Shown here piece after piece: positions 5,944-7,459 of a stretch of DNA of 7,459 nucleotides. The notes under the pieces were generated by a model. It searched no databases, had not been told where the DNA came from, and saw only the letters and a program-made list of their open reading frames with translations. Source of the stretch: Gemmatimonadota bacterium (GTDB lineage: Bacteria; Gemmatimonadota; Gemmatimonadetes; Longimicrobiales; Longimicrobiaceae); contig JAHWJJ010000222.1 of assembly GCA_019348475.1 (NCBI GenBank), forward strand, positions 1 to 7,459, given 5' to 3'. The position numbers were made by a program, and so were the translations under genes. How positions within the stretch are numbered: the first letter of the stretch is position 1; the number at the start of each line of letters is the position of its first letter.

Positions 5944-6174
5944 TCAGTCCCACGAGGCGCGCTCGTCCTCGATGTGGCGGGCGGCGTCGATCCCGGACCA
6001 GAGCTCCTTCCCGAGGCCCTGAAGCTCCAGGATGGAAAGCGGTTCCTTCTGGCCCACCGCCTCCGCCAGAAGGTGTGTGACCTCCTGCGCGATGGAGCGG
6101 TGCTGCGACTCCGCCCGCGCCTTGAGAGCTTCGTAGAGGGCGTCGGGAAGGTTCTTGATGTTCAGCGTCGCCAT
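5944..6174 (-). CDS. vapB: Ribbon-helix-helix antitoxin, VapB/FitA type
   Basis: A 76-residue antitoxin. The N-terminal half (MATLNIKNLPDALYEALKAR, then SIAQEVTHLLAEAV) is a ribbon-helix-helix DNA-binding domain of the FitA-like kind: strand residues 2-7, helix A 9-22, helix B about 27-40. The C-terminal half (about 47-76) is the toxin-wrapping tail, with an aromatic/acidic pattern (GKELWSGIDAARHIEDERASWD, split here as GKELW at 56-60 and ERASWD at the end) typical of VapB partners of PIN toxins. The chosen ATG at 6174-6172 has an excellent GGAGG six bases upstream. The frame is open 17 codons further, but those codons cover the operator. The toxin gene begins about 23 bp downstream. Autorepression by the VapBC complex is known for the family, and a fitting operator is visible upstream. 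Confidence 0.9.
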   Translation of the reverse strand: MATLNIKNLPDALYEALKARAESQHRSIAQEVTHLLAEAVGQKEPLSILELQGLGKELWSGIDAARHIEDERASWD

Positions 6175-6180
6175 TGGATT

Positions 6181-6185
6181 CCTCC
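6181..6185 (-). promoter_or_regulatory. vapB ribosome binding site inside an operator half-site
   Basis: Read on the minus strand, GGAGG lies six bases before the vapB ATG. It is part of GGAGGAA, the same heptamer that builds the palindrome upstream. Its half-site starts exactly 11 bp from the next one, about one helical turn. Confidence 0.75.
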
Positions 6186-6189
6186 GGAT

Positions 6190-6208
6190 TTCCTCCAATC
6201 TGGAGGAA
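6190..6208. promoter_or_regulatory. Palindromic operator of the vapBC pair
   Basis: TTCCTCCA (6190-6197), ATC, TGGAGGAA (6201-6208): perfect 8-bp arms around a 3-bp centre, 16 bp upstream of the vapB start. A third copy of TTCCTCC lies at 6179-6185. Ribbon-helix-helix antitoxins typically bind such arrays of short half-sites. The palindrome is seen directly; its use as operator is inferred from position and family knowledge. Confidence 0.65.
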
Positions 6209-6225
6209 CAAGGGGAGCGAGTCAA
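6197..6225 (-). promoter_or_regulatory. Candidate vapBC promoter overlapping the operator
   Basis: On the minus strand, TTGACT (6225-6220; 5 of 6 to the -35 consensus) is followed after 17 bp by CAGATT (6202-6197; 3 of 6 to the -10 consensus). The -10 box lies in the centre of the palindrome, so a bound repressor would cover it. A duplicate TTGACT lies 11 bp upstream (6236-6231) and contains the stop codon of the preceding gene. The predicted leader is only about 16 bases. Confidence 0.45.
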
Positions 6226-6232
6226 GGCGCAG

Positions 6233-7000
6233 TCAAGGGTGCGGCGCGGCCCTGACGATGGCGGTTACGTGCGAGAGCTGAACGTTCAACTCAAGCGGCG
6301 GGTTTCCGTTCTCCGCGAGGGCGCGGCGGGCGATGGCCAGCCCGAACCCGAAGCGCTGGACGAACCCGAGCACCCGCATGGCCTCCGCCAGATTGGGATT
6401 GCGGTAGTCGGCCACGCCCGGCTGGCCGAAGTTTTCGATGCCCACGACTCCGAAGGGGCCGCCCGGATTGCCGATCTCGATGCGGTCGTCGTACCAGTAG
6501 ACCCGCACCGGCGCATGCGTCGCCTCGTACGTGCGGTGCATCACCGCATTGCGCACCAGCTGCTGCAGCGCGGTGATCGGGTACAGCGACCGGCGCTCCT
6601 CCCGCGGGGCTGCGGTGATCCTGCCCGCGGTGCGGTTGTGCGACTCCAGCTTGTCGTCGATGCGCCGCAGCAGGTTGGAGACGGGGCCCTCCACGGCCAT
6701 CTCGTCCACGACCGGATCTCCAAGATCGCGGCCAGCGATGCGGAGGAACTGGATGTACGCGCCCGCGAGGAACTCGCGCGTTGCGTTCCCGAGCACCAGG
6801 ACGCCCAGGACGGTCGGCACGGCGGATTCCGCGGTGTCGATCATCCTGGTGACCGCAAGACGCTGCTCGATGCTGCGGTCGTTCGCCTGCAGCACGTCCG
6901 GCGCGAAGGCGGCCGGCAGGTAGTCGTGTTCGAATCGCACGCGGTCCAGGTCCGCGAGCGTGGCGGAGGGAAGCGGCAGCACGTCGAACGGCCGATCCAT
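6233..7000 (-). CDS. ATP-binding protein, HATPase_c_4 (RecG/Schlafen-AlbA_2-associated) type, lacking the AlbA_2 domain
   Basis: A 255-residue protein. Residues about 60-115 (VPTVLGVLVLGN, then AGAYIQFLRIAG, then EGPVSNLLRRID) match the linker region that usually follows an AlbA_2 (Schlafen-type) domain. Residues 140-250 form a GHKL/Bergerat-like ATP-binding fold of the HATPase_c_4 kind: N-box LQQLVRNAVMHR (145-156), a D-x-R-I-E-I-x-N-P-G-G element (171-181), NPNLAEAMRVLGFVQRFGFG (201-220) including the glycine-rich lid. Full-length relatives as I recall them run to about 400 residues and start with AlbA_2; here the ORF begins at the domain boundary, with MDRPFDVLPLPSATLADLD. The ATG is one base after the stop of the upstream ORF (TGA-C-ATG), implying coupling. 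No AlbA_2-like sequence is visible in the upstream frames. Such proteins are usually annotated as transcriptional regulators or ATP-dependent helicase-like. It could be a genuine short form or a 5'-truncated remnant; the ATP-binding half itself looks intact. Confidence 0.78.
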   Translation of the reverse strand: MDRPFDVLPLPSATLADLDRVRFEHDYLPAAFAPDVLQANDRSIEQRLAVTRMIDTAESAVPTVLGVLVLGNATREFLAGAYIQFLRIAGRDLGDPVVDEMAVEGPVSNLLRRIDDKLESHNRTAGRITAAPREERRSLYPITALQQLVRNAVMHRTYEATHAPVRVYWYDDRIEIGNPGGPFGVVGIENFGQPGVADYRNPNLAEAMRVLGFVQRFGFGLAIARRALAENGNPPLELNVQLSHVTAIVRAAPHP

Positions 7001-7001
7001 G

Positions 7002-7459
7002 TCACTCGTCCCGCGGCGCCGGCTGGATGCGCAGGCGCACGGTGAGATCCGCGCCGGAGTCCGCCATCACCCCCGCCGGCTCCACCCCGGCCCGGCGCAC
7101 CAGATCCGCCGCCCGCCGGACCACGGTGGAGTCGGCGTCCGCGGGCGCGGCGAGCTCCACGACCAGGCGGGGAAAGCGCCGCGCCAGGGCCGCCATCTCG
7201 CCCAGCCGGGCGGCTTGGGGCGCCGCGGGGTCCAGCGCAACGGGGAGCACGGGAACGTGGACGAACTCCACGCGCAGCGCCGGCTCGCCCAGTTCGCGGG
7301 CCAGGTGCCGCGACAGGATCTGCGTGGCCTGCGGGGGCAGCGGGGCCGGCGCGGCGTAGGCCACGCGGACCGTGGGCGGCCCGGACTCGGCCGCCACCAC
7401 CTCGGTGCCGACGGCCGCGACCCCGTCCGGAAGCGGCAGCCCCCGCACCGCCGGCTCCA
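7002..7459 (-). CDS. Unidentified protein, C-terminal part (5' end outside window)
   Basis: The frame is open to the right edge, so only the C-terminal 151 or so residues are seen; a GTG at 7448-7446 exists but nothing marks it as the true start. The visible part has two similar alpha/beta segments. One runs PPTVRVAYAAPAPLPPQ and continues into a helix QATQILSRHLARELG and a strand LRVEFVHVPVLPV. The second runs from about LGEMAALARRFPRLVVELAAP to a final strand LTVRLRIQPAP. The strand-helix-strand pattern with a VHVPV ending reminds me of the soluble tail of some DUF389-type membrane proteins, but no membrane segment is within view, so I leave the family open. Codon use is strongly GC-rich, as in the rest of the window. 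The stop is one base before the next gene's ATG. Confidence 0.6.
   Translation of the reverse strand, partial: EPAVRGLPLPDGVAAVGTEVVAAESGPPTVRVAYAAPAPLPPQATQILSRHLARELGEPALRVEFVHVPVLPVALDPAAPQAARLGEMAALARRFPRLVVELAAPADADSTVVRRAADLVRRAGVEPAGVMADSGADLTVRLRIQPAPRDE

Noticed and set aside
6221..6238. Direct repeat GTCAAGG (two copies 11 bp apart) considered as an attachment site or target-site duplication
   Set aside because: Too short and no integrase or transposase nearby. It is better explained as two TTGACT promoter-like boxes.
6155..7045. A 296-codon plus-strand frame opposite the ATP-binding gene
   Set aside because: Antisense shadow; the minus strand encodes recognisable HATPase_c_4 motifs.
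5513..7459. The right-hand minus-strand block considered as a new multi-gene defence system
   Set aside because: Only the toxin-antitoxin pair and a partial ATPase-type protein support it. There is no effector beyond the known PIN toxin and no mobile-element boundary in view.

Overview
The window is about 7.5 kb of very GC-rich bacterial DNA, roughly 70% GC by eye, with G/C strongly favoured at third codon positions. It is densely coded. Signal peptides, sparse or absent Shine-Dalgarno sequences at several starts, an LEA-like/glycine-zipper stress protein and 8-bp CACGCACT-type tandem repeats between genes suggest a high-GC Gram-negative. My best guess is Gemmatimonadota, Longimicrobium-like. 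That assignment rests on style rather than on a marker gene. No rRNA, tRNA, CRISPR array or transposase was recognised.

Layout. (1) 1-562, minus strand: the N-terminus of an exported Ala/Pro-rich protein that runs off the left edge, preceded by a small exported CxxCH protein resembling the DUF2946-type family often found near copper genes. (2) 563-773: an intergenic region holding two inverted blocks of an 8-bp tandem repeat. The right block supplies the stop codon of the next gene. (3) 774-2593, minus strand: a tight cluster of three genes, namely a DUF1186-type HEAT-like protein, a probable 57-residue small ORF joined to it by a TGATG overlap, and deoxyribonuclease IV (nfo, GTG start), an AP endonuclease of base excision repair. 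(4) 2594-2788: a divergent intergenic region. (5) 2789-4477, plus strand: a two-transmembrane potassium channel with two cytoplasmic RCK (TrkA-N/TrkA-C) units in one chain. (6) 4592-5410, plus strand: a protein with 11-residue LEA-like repeats, a perfect six-glycine zipper and a C-terminal Tyr/Arg-rich module, followed by a strong hairpin at 5439-5468. (7) 5513-7459, minus strand: in transcription order, the C-terminal part of an unidentified protein entering from the right edge, an ATP-binding (HATPase_c_4-like) protein lacking its usual N-terminal AlbA_2 domain, and a VapB/FitA - VapC/FitB type toxin-antitoxin pair.

How they fit together. The left and middle parts look like ordinary housekeeping and stress genes: DNA repair, potassium homeostasis and desiccation/envelope stress. 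The right part is the most accessory-looking. A truncated AlbA/HATPase-type gene directly precedes a toxin-antitoxin operon, whose probable promoter, palindromic operator and ribosome binding site are packed into the roughly 58 bp between the two genes. I see no convincing new multi-gene defence system. The best leads are the compact toxin-antitoxin control region next to the AlbA-less ATPase, the composite glycine-zipper protein, the coupled small ORF upstream of nfo, and the inverted 8-mer repeat pair.
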